NCBI RefSeq assembly: GCF_014207235.1
Contig: NZ_JACHDA010000006.1
Location: forward strand, 229,454-293,453
DNA from: Sphingopyxis sp. JAI128
GTDB lineage: Bacteria; Pseudomonadota; Alphaproteobacteria; Sphingomonadales; Sphingomonadaceae
Reading direction: 5' to 3'
DNA length: 64,000 nucleotides
In this document: in pieces, positions 8,264-16,602 of the stretch
Numbering within the stretch: the first letter of the stretch is position 1
How the letters are laid out: the number at the start of each line of letters is the position of its first letter
Notes under the pieces: model-generated
Seen by the model: only the letters and a program-made list of their open reading frames with translations
What the model was told of the DNA's origin: nothing
Databases searched by the model: none
Made by a program: the position numbers and the translations under genes

Positions 8264-8914
8264 TTGTCCGGTTATCTGCTCGTGAGCGATTTCGACCGAT
8301 GGCGCGATTCTGTCGAATTGAATTGCTGCTTTTTGGATTTTGCCGACCCTTACGAATTGGGGAAATTCAAAATTGCCAAGGATATTGGCACGATTGAAGC
8401 GATCAAATTTTTGATGATTTCCGATATTTTCGCTCGGATCGAACATGGCGAATTACTGGCCTATGGGTTCCGCACGCTGCCCCATGTCAGCGATGGACCA
8501 GTGGTTATTCCCATCCATTGTTTCGCTCAGCGACCTGAAATGGTAGATATTGAAAAGGACATTATCATTGCGTCCGGGTGGCGATATGAGCGGGTACGGG
8601 TGGGTGCAGGGACGTGCGAGGATGTACCCGCTGCGACCATTTCTACTGGCACGGTCAAGACCGTCGGAAAGGCCGGTCGCCCTGACACCTATCCGGCTGC
8701 TCGGGTCGCATTGTTAGCACTGTCAAAGCGTGACCCTACTTCAATCCGTCAACCGGCAAATCGCCTGATAAATCATTTCAACGTCGAATATCTGCAACAT
8801 GTTGGAACCTTCGGACTTCAAATTGCTCGATTATCGGAACGAACTCTGCGTGAGCATCTGAAGCGGTTCCGGCAAGAATTGGCAGAAATGGGAAAATACA
8901 ATTCTTCCAATTGA
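8264..8914 (+). CDS. Casposon protein of unknown function
   Basis: 216 aa from a TTG at 8264; a GTG at 8282 is the other plausible start and neither has a clear ribosome site. It is divergent from cas1, about 75 bp away, and leads a run of four same-strand genes ending in the polymerase. No family is recognised. The N-terminal half is mixed alpha/beta (VSDFDRWRDSVELNCCFLDF) with the acidic DIFARIEHGELL. The C-terminal 70 residues are basic and helical (LSERTLREHLKRFRQELAEM), suggesting nucleic-acid binding. A regulator or accessory factor for transposition is possible but unproven. Confidence 0.6.
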   Translation: MSGYLLVSDFDRWRDSVELNCCFLDFADPYELGKFKIAKDIGTIEAIKFLMISDIFARIEHGELLAYGFRTLPHVSDGPVVIPIHCFAQRPEMVDIEKDIIIASGWRYERVRVGAGTCEDVPAATISTGTVKTVGKAGRPDTYPAARVALLALSKRDPTSIRQPANRLINHFNVEYLQHVGTFGLQIARLSERTLREHLKRFRQELAEMGKYNSSN

Positions 8915-8981
8915 ATCAATAGAATAAAATCATCCCGGCTGCATCAATGCCCCTGTTCGAATCATTCGACAGGAGCATCCC

Positions 8982-9551
8982 ATGTCGCGTAGACGCGACT
9001 ATAAAGCCGAGTATCAGCGCCGCATCGCCAGCGCCGCCAAGCGCGGATTGAGCCGTTCGCAGGCTCGCGGCCATGCCAAAGCCGGTGAGGCGGGGGCAGG
9101 CAAGCGTCCGACCAGCAACCCCGATAAACTCGAAAAGGCACTCAAACGCTATCGCCAGACGGGGGACCGTGCCGGTTCGGCGAAGGCGTTTGGCATCGCG
9201 CCCGAACGCTTCACCCGTTTTCTAGCCGATGCCGTTACCGTTTCCGGGCGCGGCAAGTCTCTCAAGATTGCGGATTCCCGTCCCCGCGAAATGAACGTGA
9301 TGACGGGCGGCGAAAATCGCCGAATGAAACTGCGCGATTACGATCAGTCGGCGCTCAACGGCGACCATCAAAATGCGGTCAAAGCCTTCGTTTCGTCAAA
9401 CGATCTGGATTTGATCCGCCCGTTTGAAGGCAAGTCGGTCATCGACGCCAAGGGCAAAGCCCACCCGCTCGAAACCGATCCCAATACGCTGCACCGGATT
9501 GCCGCGTCCGGCGACACGCCATTCCCAGAAATCTACCGAATTGTTCAATGA
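8982..9551 (+). CDS. Small basic protein with helix-turn-helix-like segment
   Basis: 189 aa, preceded by an aggag ribosome site. The N-terminus is strongly basic (MSRRRDYKAEYQRRIASAAK, then SRSQARGH), a pattern seen on phage and element proteins. Residues about 50-80 (KRYRQTGDRAGSAKAFGIAP) look like a helix-turn-helix. The C-terminal half is acidic/mixed and unrecognised. It lies 12 bp upstream of the HNH-like gene, in an operon with the polymerase. Likely a DNA-binding accessory protein of the element; the function is not established. Confidence 0.62.
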   Translation: MSRRRDYKAEYQRRIASAAKRGLSRSQARGHAKAGEAGAGKRPTSNPDKLEKALKRYRQTGDRAGSAKAFGIAPERFTRFLADAVTVSGRGKSLKIADSRPREMNVMTGGENRRMKLRDYDQSALNGDHQNAVKAFVSSNDLDLIRPFEGKSVIDAKGKAHPLETDPNTLHRIAASGDTPFPEIYRIVQ

Positions 9552-9563
9552 AAGGATGATATT

Positions 9564-9929
9564 ATGACCGATAAGGAACTACGGAAAGAAATCCGCAAAC
9601 AGCGGCGGCTGGAGCAGCTTGGGACCAATGAACCGCGATGCGGCACATGCGGCGAAAACCGTTGGCAATGCATCGAGCAGCATCATCCCGCCGATTATGG
9701 CCGCGATGACGCGATGGTGCTGGAATGTCGCAATTGCCACCGGATATTGAGCGACGATCAGAAGGATCATCCGGCGTTCAATCCTGATGCTGACCCCCTG
9801 CTAGATCGGATCGGTCACTTTCTGCTCGGCCTCGCCGACATGCTGCGGCTGGTTCTCGAAAAGCTGATCGCTTTTGGTAATGCGCTGATCGAACGGGCTG
9901 CGCCCGCATCGTCGGGAGTGGAGGCATGA
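9564..9929 (+). CDS. Small HNH-like zinc protein
   Basis: 121 aa. It contains CGTC (Cys 26, 29), a His pair in EQHH (40, 41) and CRNCH (Cys 55, 58, His 59). The spacing is that of compact HNH nucleases, where two CxxC pairs hold zinc and the HH plus final His form the active site. The C-terminal 40 residues are a hydrophobic or amphipathic helix (LLGLADMLRLVLEKLIAFG). An HNH nuclease is one of the most constant partners of Cas1 and PolB in casposons, which supports this reading. It overlaps the polymerase start by ATGA. A non-catalytic zinc finger is the main alternative. Confidence 0.6.
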   Translation: MTDKELRKEIRKQRRLEQLGTNEPRCGTCGENRWQCIEQHHPADYGRDDAMVLECRNCHRILSDDQKDHPAFNPDADPLLDRIGHFLLGLADMLRLVLEKLIAFGNALIERAAPASSGVEA

Positions 9930-12892
9930 CGAGCATTCCAATCACCGATCATCTGCCCATTGCCATCCGGGCTTTCGCGGGACCGCAATATCGGGTGCTT
10001 GTCAATCCCACCGATAGCAAACCAAAGCGCCGTCGGTCGATCACGCCCGCTTCCGAATGGACATTGATTTTCGACACCGAAACAAATGCGGATGCAGCCC
10101 AGGCGTTGCGCTTCGGTACCTATCAGCTTCGCAAGAGCGACGAACTCAACGAAGCGGGCATCTTCTACGATCCCGACAATGTTGCGCCCGACGAACTCGA
10201 ATGCCTTGTCGCCTATGCCAAAGCGTATGGGCTGAACCTGCTCACTCGCGATGCGTTTGTGGACAAGGTGCTGTTCGACCGTGGCTTTGGCATCCGCGCT
10301 CGCATCGTCGGCTTCAATCTACCGTTCGATATTTCGCGGCTCGCGATCAAGCATGGATCGGCTCGGACACCGATGGGCGACGATGGCGGCACCATGCGCG
10401 GCGGTTTCACCTTCAAACTGTCGCCGCAGAAAATCTATCCGAATATCCGGGTCAAACATATGTCGCGCCGCGCTGCGTCAATCGCGTTCGCAGCACTTAA
10501 GCAGCCGGACAGTCGCGGCCAGCGCAAACGCTGTCTGACAACCCCGGTTCGGCGGGGGCATTTTGTCGACGTCAAAACGCTTGCCGGTGCGCTGTTTGCC
10601 CGCAACTTCTCGCTCGGCAGCCTTTGCGATTTTTTGAAGGTCGAGCATCCGAAGTTGGATTTCGATGATTTTGCCGCGCCGATCAGCGACGACATTATCC
10701 GCTATGCCGTCGCTGACGTTCAAGCGACATGGGAATGCTACCGCATCGCCTTGGCGCGTTTCGACCAGCTAGGATTGACCGACGCCCGACCCGAGAAAAT
10801 CTATAGCGAGGCCAGTATCGGCAAAGCCTATCTGAAAGCGATGGGCATTCAGCCTTGGCGGAAGGTGCAGCCGGATTTCCCGCGTGACTTGCTCGCAAAG
10901 ATCATGGGCAGCTATTTCGGTGGCCGATCCGAGGTCCGCATCCGCCGCGAACTGCGACAGGTCATGCTATGCGATTTCCTGTCGATGTATCCGACCGTTT
11001 GCACCCTGATGCGCTTGTGGGATTTCGTCATCGCCGAAGGCATGTCGTGGCACGATGCCACCGACAACACCCGTTCGCTTCTGGCGCGTGTCGATCTAGC
11101 TGACCTGCAATCGTCGGACTTGTGGCAAGCAATGACCGTGCTCGTGCGGGTGATACCGAAAGGCGACATTTTCCCTGTTCGCGCCGATTACGCGGAGCAA
11201 GGCCAAAACACGATAGGTTTGAACCACCTGTCATCGGACACACCGCTATGGTTCACGCTAGCGGATTGCATCGTCTCGAAAATTCTGACTGGTAAAGCCC
11301 CGGTCATATTGGAAGCTATCCGTTTCACGCCGGGACCGGCGCAATCCGGCCTCTCCAACATCAATGTCGGCGGCAATCCGGCCTATCGCGTCGATCCGAA
11401 AGAGACGGACTTTTTCAAGCGCGTCATCGAACTGCGCCAGACCGTTAAACAGGATCGCGACCGCGCCGCCGATGCCGACCGCGAGGCGTTGGACATTGAG
11501 CAGAACGCTCTCAAAATCGCCGCCAACGCGACGAGCTACGGCATTTGGGTTGAGGTCAATGTCGATGACCGCCCCAAGCGGTCGCCGGTCACGGTGCATA
11601 ATTCGACCGGCGAGCCGTTCAGTTTTTCGACTGACCGGCACGAAAATCCCGGCACCTATTTCCACCCCCTGCTTGCCACGCTGATTACTGGCGCGGCGCG
11701 GTTGATGCTCGCCATCACCGAACGCCTTGTAACTGATGCTGGGATGGACTGGTCCTTTTGCGACACCGACAGTATGGCGATTGCCAAGCCGGATACCATG
11801 TCGTCCGACGAATTTGCCCAGCGCGTAACGGACGTGGTGAAATGGTTCGACGCGCTCAACCCCTATGGCTTCGACGCCTCGATTCTCAAAATCGAGGATT
11901 TGAACTATTCGCTGGCATCCAAGGAATTGGAGCCGCTTTTCTGTTGGGCGGTTTCATCAAAGCGATACGCGCTGTTCAATATCGACGAAGGACGGCCGAC
12001 CATGCGGAAAGTTTCGGCGCATGGACTGGGGCACTTGTTCCCACCGTATGAAGAGGCAGACGCTCCGGGGCGTTTTCCTAAACCAGATAAATCGGTGCTG
12101 AAAGATGGCACGGTGCGCTGGCATTGCGATCTATGGCACCAGATTGTCAGCGCCGCGCTAGCCGGTCATCCCGATCAGGTGGCGCGGGATTTTCATTCGG
12201 CCATGAAAGAGCCGGCGCGCAGCCGATATGCCGCAACATCGCCTGATCTATTGCGCTGGTTCAAATCCTATAATGTGAACCGCGACTATCGCGATCAGGT
12301 CAGACCGTTCGGGTTTATGCTGTCCTATGGCGTCGGGCCGATGGCTTGTTCCGAAGCCATCGCTGCTACCTCGAAGCGAGGACGGCCCAAAAAGATAGCG
12401 CCGGTCAAGCCCATTGCACCCTTCGAGAAAAACGGTTCGAAAGCCGCCGCAACGGTGTTCGACCGGGAAACCGGCAAATCCGTCGATCTCTCCATCCTGC
12501 GAACCTATGCCAAGGCGCTTGCTCAATATCATATCTCCCCAGAAGCCAAGTTCTTGAACGGAGGTTTTCTCGACAAAGGCATTACGTGGAGGCGGCATGT
12601 TTTCGGCACCCATATCCAGCATATCGGCAAAGAAGCCGACGATTGGGAGCGGCGGGCGTCATTAGGCCAAACGGCGGATATGGAGGTCAATTATGGTGTG
12701 TCGGATGCTGACCGTTTGCGGGTCGAAGCGGACGCCCAAAACGCCCGCATCGCGGAGCAGTCGGAAGCGGATCGAAATCGCGATGCCGAATTGGCGCGAC
12801 TTCGCGAACAGGTCGAAGAGAATGGGTTGCGAGCCACCGCAAGGACAATAGGCGTCGATCCTTCAAATCTCAGACGACGATTGAAGCGTTGA
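9926..12892 (+). CDS. Family B DNA polymerase of the casposon
   Basis: 988 aa replicative polymerase. All proofreading motifs are present: Exo I FDTET (Asp 50, Glu 52), Exo II GFNLPFD (Asn 131, Asp 135) and Exo III YAVAD (Tyr 260, Asp 264). The polymerase motifs follow: YFGG near 330, motif A DFLSMYPTV (Asp 350), motif B KIAANATSYG (Lys 530) and motif C CDTDS (Asp 613, Asp 615). The C-terminal ~300 residues are extra and end in a helix-turn-helix-like segment (ATARTIGVDPSNLRRRLKR). In casposons this enzyme copies the element. Whether it is protein-primed cannot be told here. The gene is last in the 8264-12892 operon and overlaps the HNH-like gene. Confidence 0.93.
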   Translation: MTSIPITDHLPIAIRAFAGPQYRVLVNPTDSKPKRRRSITPASEWTLIFDTETNADAAQALRFGTYQLRKSDELNEAGIFYDPDNVAPDELECLVAYAKAYGLNLLTRDAFVDKVLFDRGFGIRARIVGFNLPFDISRLAIKHGSARTPMGDDGGTMRGGFTFKLSPQKIYPNIRVKHMSRRAASIAFAALKQPDSRGQRKRCLTTPVRRGHFVDVKTLAGALFARNFSLGSLCDFLKVEHPKLDFDDFAAPISDDIIRYAVADVQATWECYRIALARFDQLGLTDARPEKIYSEASIGKAYLKAMGIQPWRKVQPDFPRDLLAKIMGSYFGGRSEVRIRRELRQVMLCDFLSMYPTVCTLMRLWDFVIAEGMSWHDATDNTRSLLARVDLADLQSSDLWQAMTVLVRVIPKGDIFPVRADYAEQGQNTIGLNHLSSDTPLWFTLADCIVSKILTGKAPVILEAIRFTPGPAQSGLSNINVGGNPAYRVDPKETDFFKRVIELRQTVKQDRDRAADADREALDIEQNALKIAANATSYGIWVEVNVDDRPKRSPVTVHNSTGEPFSFSTDRHENPGTYFHPLLATLITGAARLMLAITERLVTDAGMDWSFCDTDSMAIAKPDTMSSDEFAQRVTDVVKWFDALNPYGFDASILKIEDLNYSLASKELEPLFCWAVSSKRYALFNIDEGRPTMRKVSAHGLGHLFPPYEEADAPGRFPKPDKSVLKDGTVRWHCDLWHQIVSAALAGHPDQVARDFHSAMKEPARSRYAATSPDLLRWFKSYNVNRDYRDQVRPFGFMLSYGVGPMACSEAIAATSKRGRPKKIAPVKPIAPFEKNGSKAAATVFDRETGKSVDLSILRTYAKALAQYHISPEAKFLNGGFLDKGITWRRHVFGTHIQHIGKEADDWERRASLGQTADMEVNYGVSDADRLRVEADAQNARIAEQSEADRNRDAELARLREQVEENGLRATARTIGVDPSNLRRRLKR

Positions 12893-12925
12893 ACGGTAAT
12901 GCCGGGATGGGCCATCGACAGCTTA

Positions 12926-13537
12926 CTATATGCGGAAGAGCTCTCTCAACGACGCAGGTGCAAGCTCTTGCCGCGCCACTTCTTTCGCGAGAAATGGGTA
13001 ACGCCGTTCGAGAAAGTTTGAGGTGATATCCTCTCGGGCGTAGTCCATCAGGATATTGCAGCGCTCTTGGACGTAGTTGTCATCCTGATTCAACCGAAGC
13101 GAATTTATCGTAGCGGCAATCTGATTTCTCAGTGGACGCTCTAACGCTGGGTTAGGCTTTAGCAGGCAAGCCGGAACATCCATTACGAACCAATCGTTCT
13201 CAATCGAAAACGGGTCGAGGACGGCCGCCGAGTTTCCCTTTGACGTATTAACACGGCCGCTGGCTAGCCGAAAATTTGACCACTCGTAAGCGAGGTGTGG
13301 ATGCGTCGATTTGGGCGCAAAGTGATCAACTGAGCCTTGATCCGGCATATATATAGCCGTGTATGCGCAGATGCCCGAATACGCTGCGTGCAGCTCCTTT
13401 CCGGCGCGGGTCCAGAAATTCTTCTTCTTGAATTCTTCGTGATTGGGCGCGGGGCACGTTGCGAGGAAAGCCGCACCCGGTTTTCTCACGTCATCATCAA
13501 AGGTGGGATATTCCGGCTGGAGGGTAACGCGGATCAT
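12926..13537 (-). CDS. HNH nuclease, PtuB-like partner of the upstream ATPase
   Basis: 203 aa. The core reads ICAYT, then SVDHFAPKS, LAYEWSNFRLA and VNTSKGN, the layout of HNH endonucleases paired with ABC-type ATPases (TIGR02646-like, as PtuB of Septu and the retron Ec78 effector). The expected catalytic His is in VDHF and the Asn in WSNF. The ATG at 13537 overlaps the ATPase stop by ATGA, so the two are translationally coupled. The open frame continues upstream inside the ATPase gene but is only overlap. In Septu the nuclease cuts nucleic acid when the ATPase senses infection; the same role here is inference. Confidence 0.82.
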   Translation of the reverse strand: MIRVTLQPEYPTFDDDVRKPGAAFLATCPAPNHEEFKKKNFWTRAGKELHAAYSGICAYTAIYMPDQGSVDHFAPKSTHPHLAYEWSNFRLASGRVNTSKGNSAAVLDPFSIENDWFVMDVPACLLKPNPALERPLRNQIAATINSLRLNQDDNYVQERCNILMDYAREDITSNFLERRYPFLAKEVARQELAPASLRELFRI

Positions 13538-15402
13538 AGTTTGACCCCGTGCTGTTCTGCAAAAAACAGCCATCGCGGCCAGAATTTGTCGTCCCCTGCC
13601 AACTGCTGCTTGAGCCTCTCTGATACTTCGGCAACCCTTCCGGCGCTTGGGTCTTCCGAGAGCTGAAGCTGCTTGGCCTCTTCGATTACAAGTTCCGCGC
13701 CCCGCGACCGAGCGTGTTGAAGGCCGAAAAGCGGTGACGTTAGCCAAGCAGACGCATCGCCATATTTGACGAACGGGGTTTCCTCCAGTCGCACCGACGG
13801 GCCGGCGCCGTACAGGTGATAGAGAACGTCTATCCCTGCATCGAAAGTGGTCTCCATCGATGCGAGTATCATTGGTGAGTGGGTCGCGGCGATGGTTTGA
13901 ATGGCAAGTTCGCTGCTGAGCAGGTCGCCCACACTCATAAGGGCTGGCAGAACGATCCGCTGCCATTTGGGATGCAGGTGAGCTTCCAGTTCATCAACGA
14001 TTACCATCATTCGATGGAGCGGCGATCGGCCTAAGCTTTCCGCCGCCAGTTCATGCTCTTGCCAAGACCAAATGATCAAATATGCCAGCAGAAGTACCCG
14101 TTGGACCCCGGAGGAAGCATGGGTCACGGGGACGTTGCCGTATCGATGATTAATGGTGGGTATTTCCCTTGGATCGCCGGGAAGCCGCACCGGCTTACCG
14201 GGGGTTAGGATTCCAAGATCCTCCGGCGACAGTCGGCGAAGCACCTGAGCGAACTGATCAAACGTTTTCTGATCGCTGGTATTTTGCCACCGAATCCAAT
14301 CGCGGATCAGTCCTTCGATGAATCCTGGACGGCCGTTCCAGACCTCATATGCCGTCAAACTTCCGGCCAGCGACACGCTTCGATTGAACTTGCTACGGAT
14401 CGGGTCCGCGACCGCAAACGATCCGTCGGCCCGCGAAAAAACAGCAAGCGCCTCGACTGTCATGGCGTTGCGTTGCCGCGCCCACGCCAGATTCTTGTAG
14501 TCATACCGAGCGGCATACGTGGACAGCCGCCCCGACGTTCCTGTCAGTGAATACTCTACGTTCGCAACTAAATTCGGATCGGAATTTTGAGGCAGGGCTT
14601 CCTTATCTGCCCAAAAGCCGGTTGCCGCCCACCACGCGAAGTCGAGCAAGAACGACTTGCCAAGACCATTATCTCCCGTGACCATCGTAAGACGGGGACC
14701 AAAATCCAGTTTCATTTCAGGGGCTGGGCCCGCGTTCTGCAAACGCAGCGACGCAATCGTTCGCCCGCCTTCGGCTTCGGCATCTGGAGGTTCTGGAAGG
14801 CGCCGAGTTACTGCCGTCATCTCCAACGGTTCCGCCGTGAAAGCAACGGAGGCGGGCAATATCAGCTCAAGCGACCTTTCCGAGAAAAGCCTATCTTGCT
14901 CGTCTTCTGTAACATTGTACTGGTCGAGAAATCGGTCAATCAGCTCCGAATAAGACGAGGTTTCGCCCAGATCGTCATCCTTGAACAGCCACACCGCAAG
15001 AGCGTCGGCCGGAACCTTGGTCGGAAAGTTGCGCTCGCTAAGTACGGCTTCCATGAGGTCGATATAGGACGATTGGAAACCCCATTTCCGGGTAGCCCGT
15101 TCGTGTAGGAACACTGACTTGAAGGTTTGGGTATTGATAGTCTGGAGGCCGCTGGACGGATACTTTTCTACGACCCAAGAGGCAGCGCTGCGAAATGGCT
15201 GAAAATAATACGCGCTTCGCCTGTCGATGCGGTGGTGCCGGTCCATGTGCTCGCGAGTGAGCATGTCGATGCTCACATCGTCCATGGACCCGATGCTGAG
15301 ATCATAGTGCTTACAGGCAAGAAAGGTTATTCCGATAAACGGATGGACCTCTTCCCGGAGGATATTAATCGCCGCTAGGACGGCTTCAGTCGAGACGTAC
15401 AT
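13534..15402 (-). CDS. ABC/SMC-type ATPase, PtuA-like
   Basis: 622 aa from the ATG at 15402. The first ~200 residues are an unrecognised domain (EVHPFIGITFLACKHYDL ... WLFKDDDLGETSSYSELIDR). The ATPase follows: Walker A GDNGLGKS (about 243-250), the ABC signature region SSGVQRVLLLAYLI, Walker B MMVIVDELEAHLHPKWQ and the switch His in ATHSPMIL. This is the layout of OLD, RecF and PtuA-type defence ATPases. It lies between a methyltransferase upstream and the HNH nuclease downstream, all on the minus strand, a three-gene defence cassette. The longer N-terminal domain is unlike minimal PtuA, so it may be a variant or a different system. Confidence 0.85.
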   Translation of the reverse strand: MYVSTEAVLAAINILREEVHPFIGITFLACKHYDLSIGSMDDVSIDMLTREHMDRHHRIDRRSAYYFQPFRSAASWVVEKYPSSGLQTINTQTFKSVFLHERATRKWGFQSSYIDLMEAVLSERNFPTKVPADALAVWLFKDDDLGETSSYSELIDRFLDQYNVTEDEQDRLFSERSLELILPASVAFTAEPLEMTAVTRRLPEPPDAEAEGGRTIASLRLQNAGPAPEMKLDFGPRLTMVTGDNGLGKSFLLDFAWWAATGFWADKEALPQNSDPNLVANVEYSLTGTSGRLSTYAARYDYKNLAWARQRNAMTVEALAVFSRADGSFAVADPIRSKFNRSVSLAGSLTAYEVWNGRPGFIEGLIRDWIRWQNTSDQKTFDQFAQVLRRLSPEDLGILTPGKPVRLPGDPREIPTINHRYGNVPVTHASSGVQRVLLLAYLIIWSWQEHELAAESLGRSPLHRMMVIVDELEAHLHPKWQRIVLPALMSVGDLLSSELAIQTIAATHSPMILASMETTFDAGIDVLYHLYGAGPSVRLEETPFVKYGDASAWLTSPLFGLQHARSRGAELVIEEAKQLQLSEDPSAGRVAEVSERLKQQLAGDDKFWPRWLFFAEQHGVKL

Positions 15403-15430
15403 TCGAGGCCCCCGCCAGAGAATTTGATAA

Positions 15431-16438
15431 TTATTCTTGCTCGGCGTCTTCTTCCTCAACAACTTTCCGCAATTGTTCAACCATCAGGTCGCAGTATTCC
15501 CGCTTTGCGTCGATGCCTATGACGCGAAAGCCGTGCTTGCGGGCGAAAATTAGCGATGTCCCGCTGCCCGCAAAAGGATCGAGGACAACCCCCCTCGGTG
15601 GTGTGGTCGTCAGGATTGGGATGCGCACTAGTTCTTCAGAGAAGCGAGCTTTATGCCGGCCGGAGGCGCCTCTCACGGGCTGAATCTCCCAAGTGTCGAG
15701 CGGCGGAAGCACTGAGCCGCTGTCGGAGACGCGGCCAACCGCATTTTTGTCAAAATAGTACCAGCGCTGCTTCACGAAATGAAACACATACTCGTGCGAC
15801 ATAGAACACCGATCCCGAACTTGGTCCGGTATCGGGTTTGGCTTGACCCACACATTGTCATTCCGAACCAGCCATCCGCGATCTTGCAGTTCAATTGCAA
15901 ACCGATGGGGGATCAACAAAAGCTGCTTGGGAACACACCATTTTCCATCACCCTTTTTGTCCTGCGGACGAAGGCCGAAGCGCCTCGCGGATTGTTTGGC
16001 TTCGCCACTGCGATGCTCGCCTTTCCCGCTCCAGTATGTGTCGCCGAGATTCACCCAAAGGCTTCCATTTTCAGCGAGCACCTCGCCAGCAGAATCGAAA
16101 ACATCCGCTAAGATTGAAATGAATTCGGATGGGTGAGCCTCCAGTCCGATTTGGTCATCCACCTCATAATCGCGCTGGCCGTAGAATGGCGGTGAAGTGA
16201 CTATACAATTTACCTCGACGCCCGCATCGGCGAGCAGGCGCAAACCCTCCCGGATGTCCATGTTCAGGATCAGCGATGTGTCATCAGAATAGTATGCCGC
16301 ACTCCTTAAGGCTCGCGAGTTGAAGGCCGTTTCTGACATTACGCGAGGGTGCATCGCCTCGTTCGCCTTGGTGGCAGGGCGCCCGCTCTTCACGCCAGTT
16401 TCGACCAATCGAAGACTAGGACTCGGCGAGCGTGACAT
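15431..16438 (-). CDS. Site-specific DNA methyltransferase (N4-cytosine or N6-adenine)
   Basis: 335 aa beta-class amino methyltransferase. The catalytic motif TSPPFY is N-terminal (about 81-86) and the SAM-binding DPFAGSGTS is C-terminal (about 287-295), the order of the beta group. TSPP favours N4-cytosine but does not exclude N6-adenine. I chose the ATG at 16438 because GGAG lies eight bases upstream; the frame extends to a GTG at 16480. It is the first gene inside the right terminal repeat and leads the methyltransferase-ATPase-HNH cassette. It could be the self-protection arm of the cassette or protect the element from host restriction. Confidence 0.88.
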   Translation of the reverse strand: MSRSPSPSLRLVETGVKSGRPATKANEAMHPRVMSETAFNSRALRSAAYYSDDTSLILNMDIREGLRLLADAGVEVNCIVTSPPFYGQRDYEVDDQIGLEAHPSEFISILADVFDSAGEVLAENGSLWVNLGDTYWSGKGEHRSGEAKQSARRFGLRPQDKKGDGKWCVPKQLLLIPHRFAIELQDRGWLVRNDNVWVKPNPIPDQVRDRCSMSHEYVFHFVKQRWYYFDKNAVGRVSDSGSVLPPLDTWEIQPVRGASGRHKARFSEELVRIPILTTTPPRGVVLDPFAGSGTSLIFARKHGFRVIGIDAKREYCDLMVEQLRKVVEEEDAEQE

Positions 16439-16555
16439 GCTTTCAACTCCAATGGCGGGAACTCCGAACCTCGTAGCCACGAAGGCGGCGAGAAGCGAGC
16501 ATTGATCGCCTTAGGCGGCTATCGGCAACGCGTATACCCTAGCAAGATTGTCTAC

Positions 16556-16594
16556 TTGTGGTCATCTACCCCAATTACGCCCGCGATCACTATA
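16556..16594 (-). repeat. Terminal inverted repeat, right
   Basis: Reverse complement of this segment reads tatagtgatcg ... gatgaccacaa and matches the left end at 31 of 39 positions. It is followed outward by twelve C (16595-16606), of which the last four belong to the duplicated target. The C run is longer than the matching G run on the left. Confidence 0.9.
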
Positions 16595-16602
16595 CCCCCC
16601 CC

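Larger units (their letters stand above)
2771..16602. mobile_element. Casposon-like self-synthesising transposon (Cas1 + family B polymerase)
   Basis: The ~13.8 kb element sits between polA and rpmE. It carries a stand-alone Cas1 (7123-8190), a family B DNA polymerase (9926-12892) and a small HNH-like zinc protein (9564-9929), the gene set that defines casposons. It ends in 39-bp terminal inverted repeats (2773-2811 and 16556-16594) and is flanked by a 15-19 bp direct duplication of its target. Its DNA is visibly less GC-rich than the flanking chromosome. Cargo is a serine recombinase with two ParB-like genes, a lipoprotein, a broken XRE regulator, a Septu-like ATPase/HNH pair and a methyltransferase. 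No cas2, effector gene or CRISPR array is present. Exact ends are uncertain by about four bases because of the G and C runs. Activity is not shown by sequence; both termini and both core enzymes look intact. Confidence 0.85.

Noticed and set aside
2771..16602. Integration of the whole island by the serine recombinase
   Set aside because: Serine integrases leave att sites with a 2-bp crossover core, not 39-bp inverted ends with a 15-19 bp target duplication.
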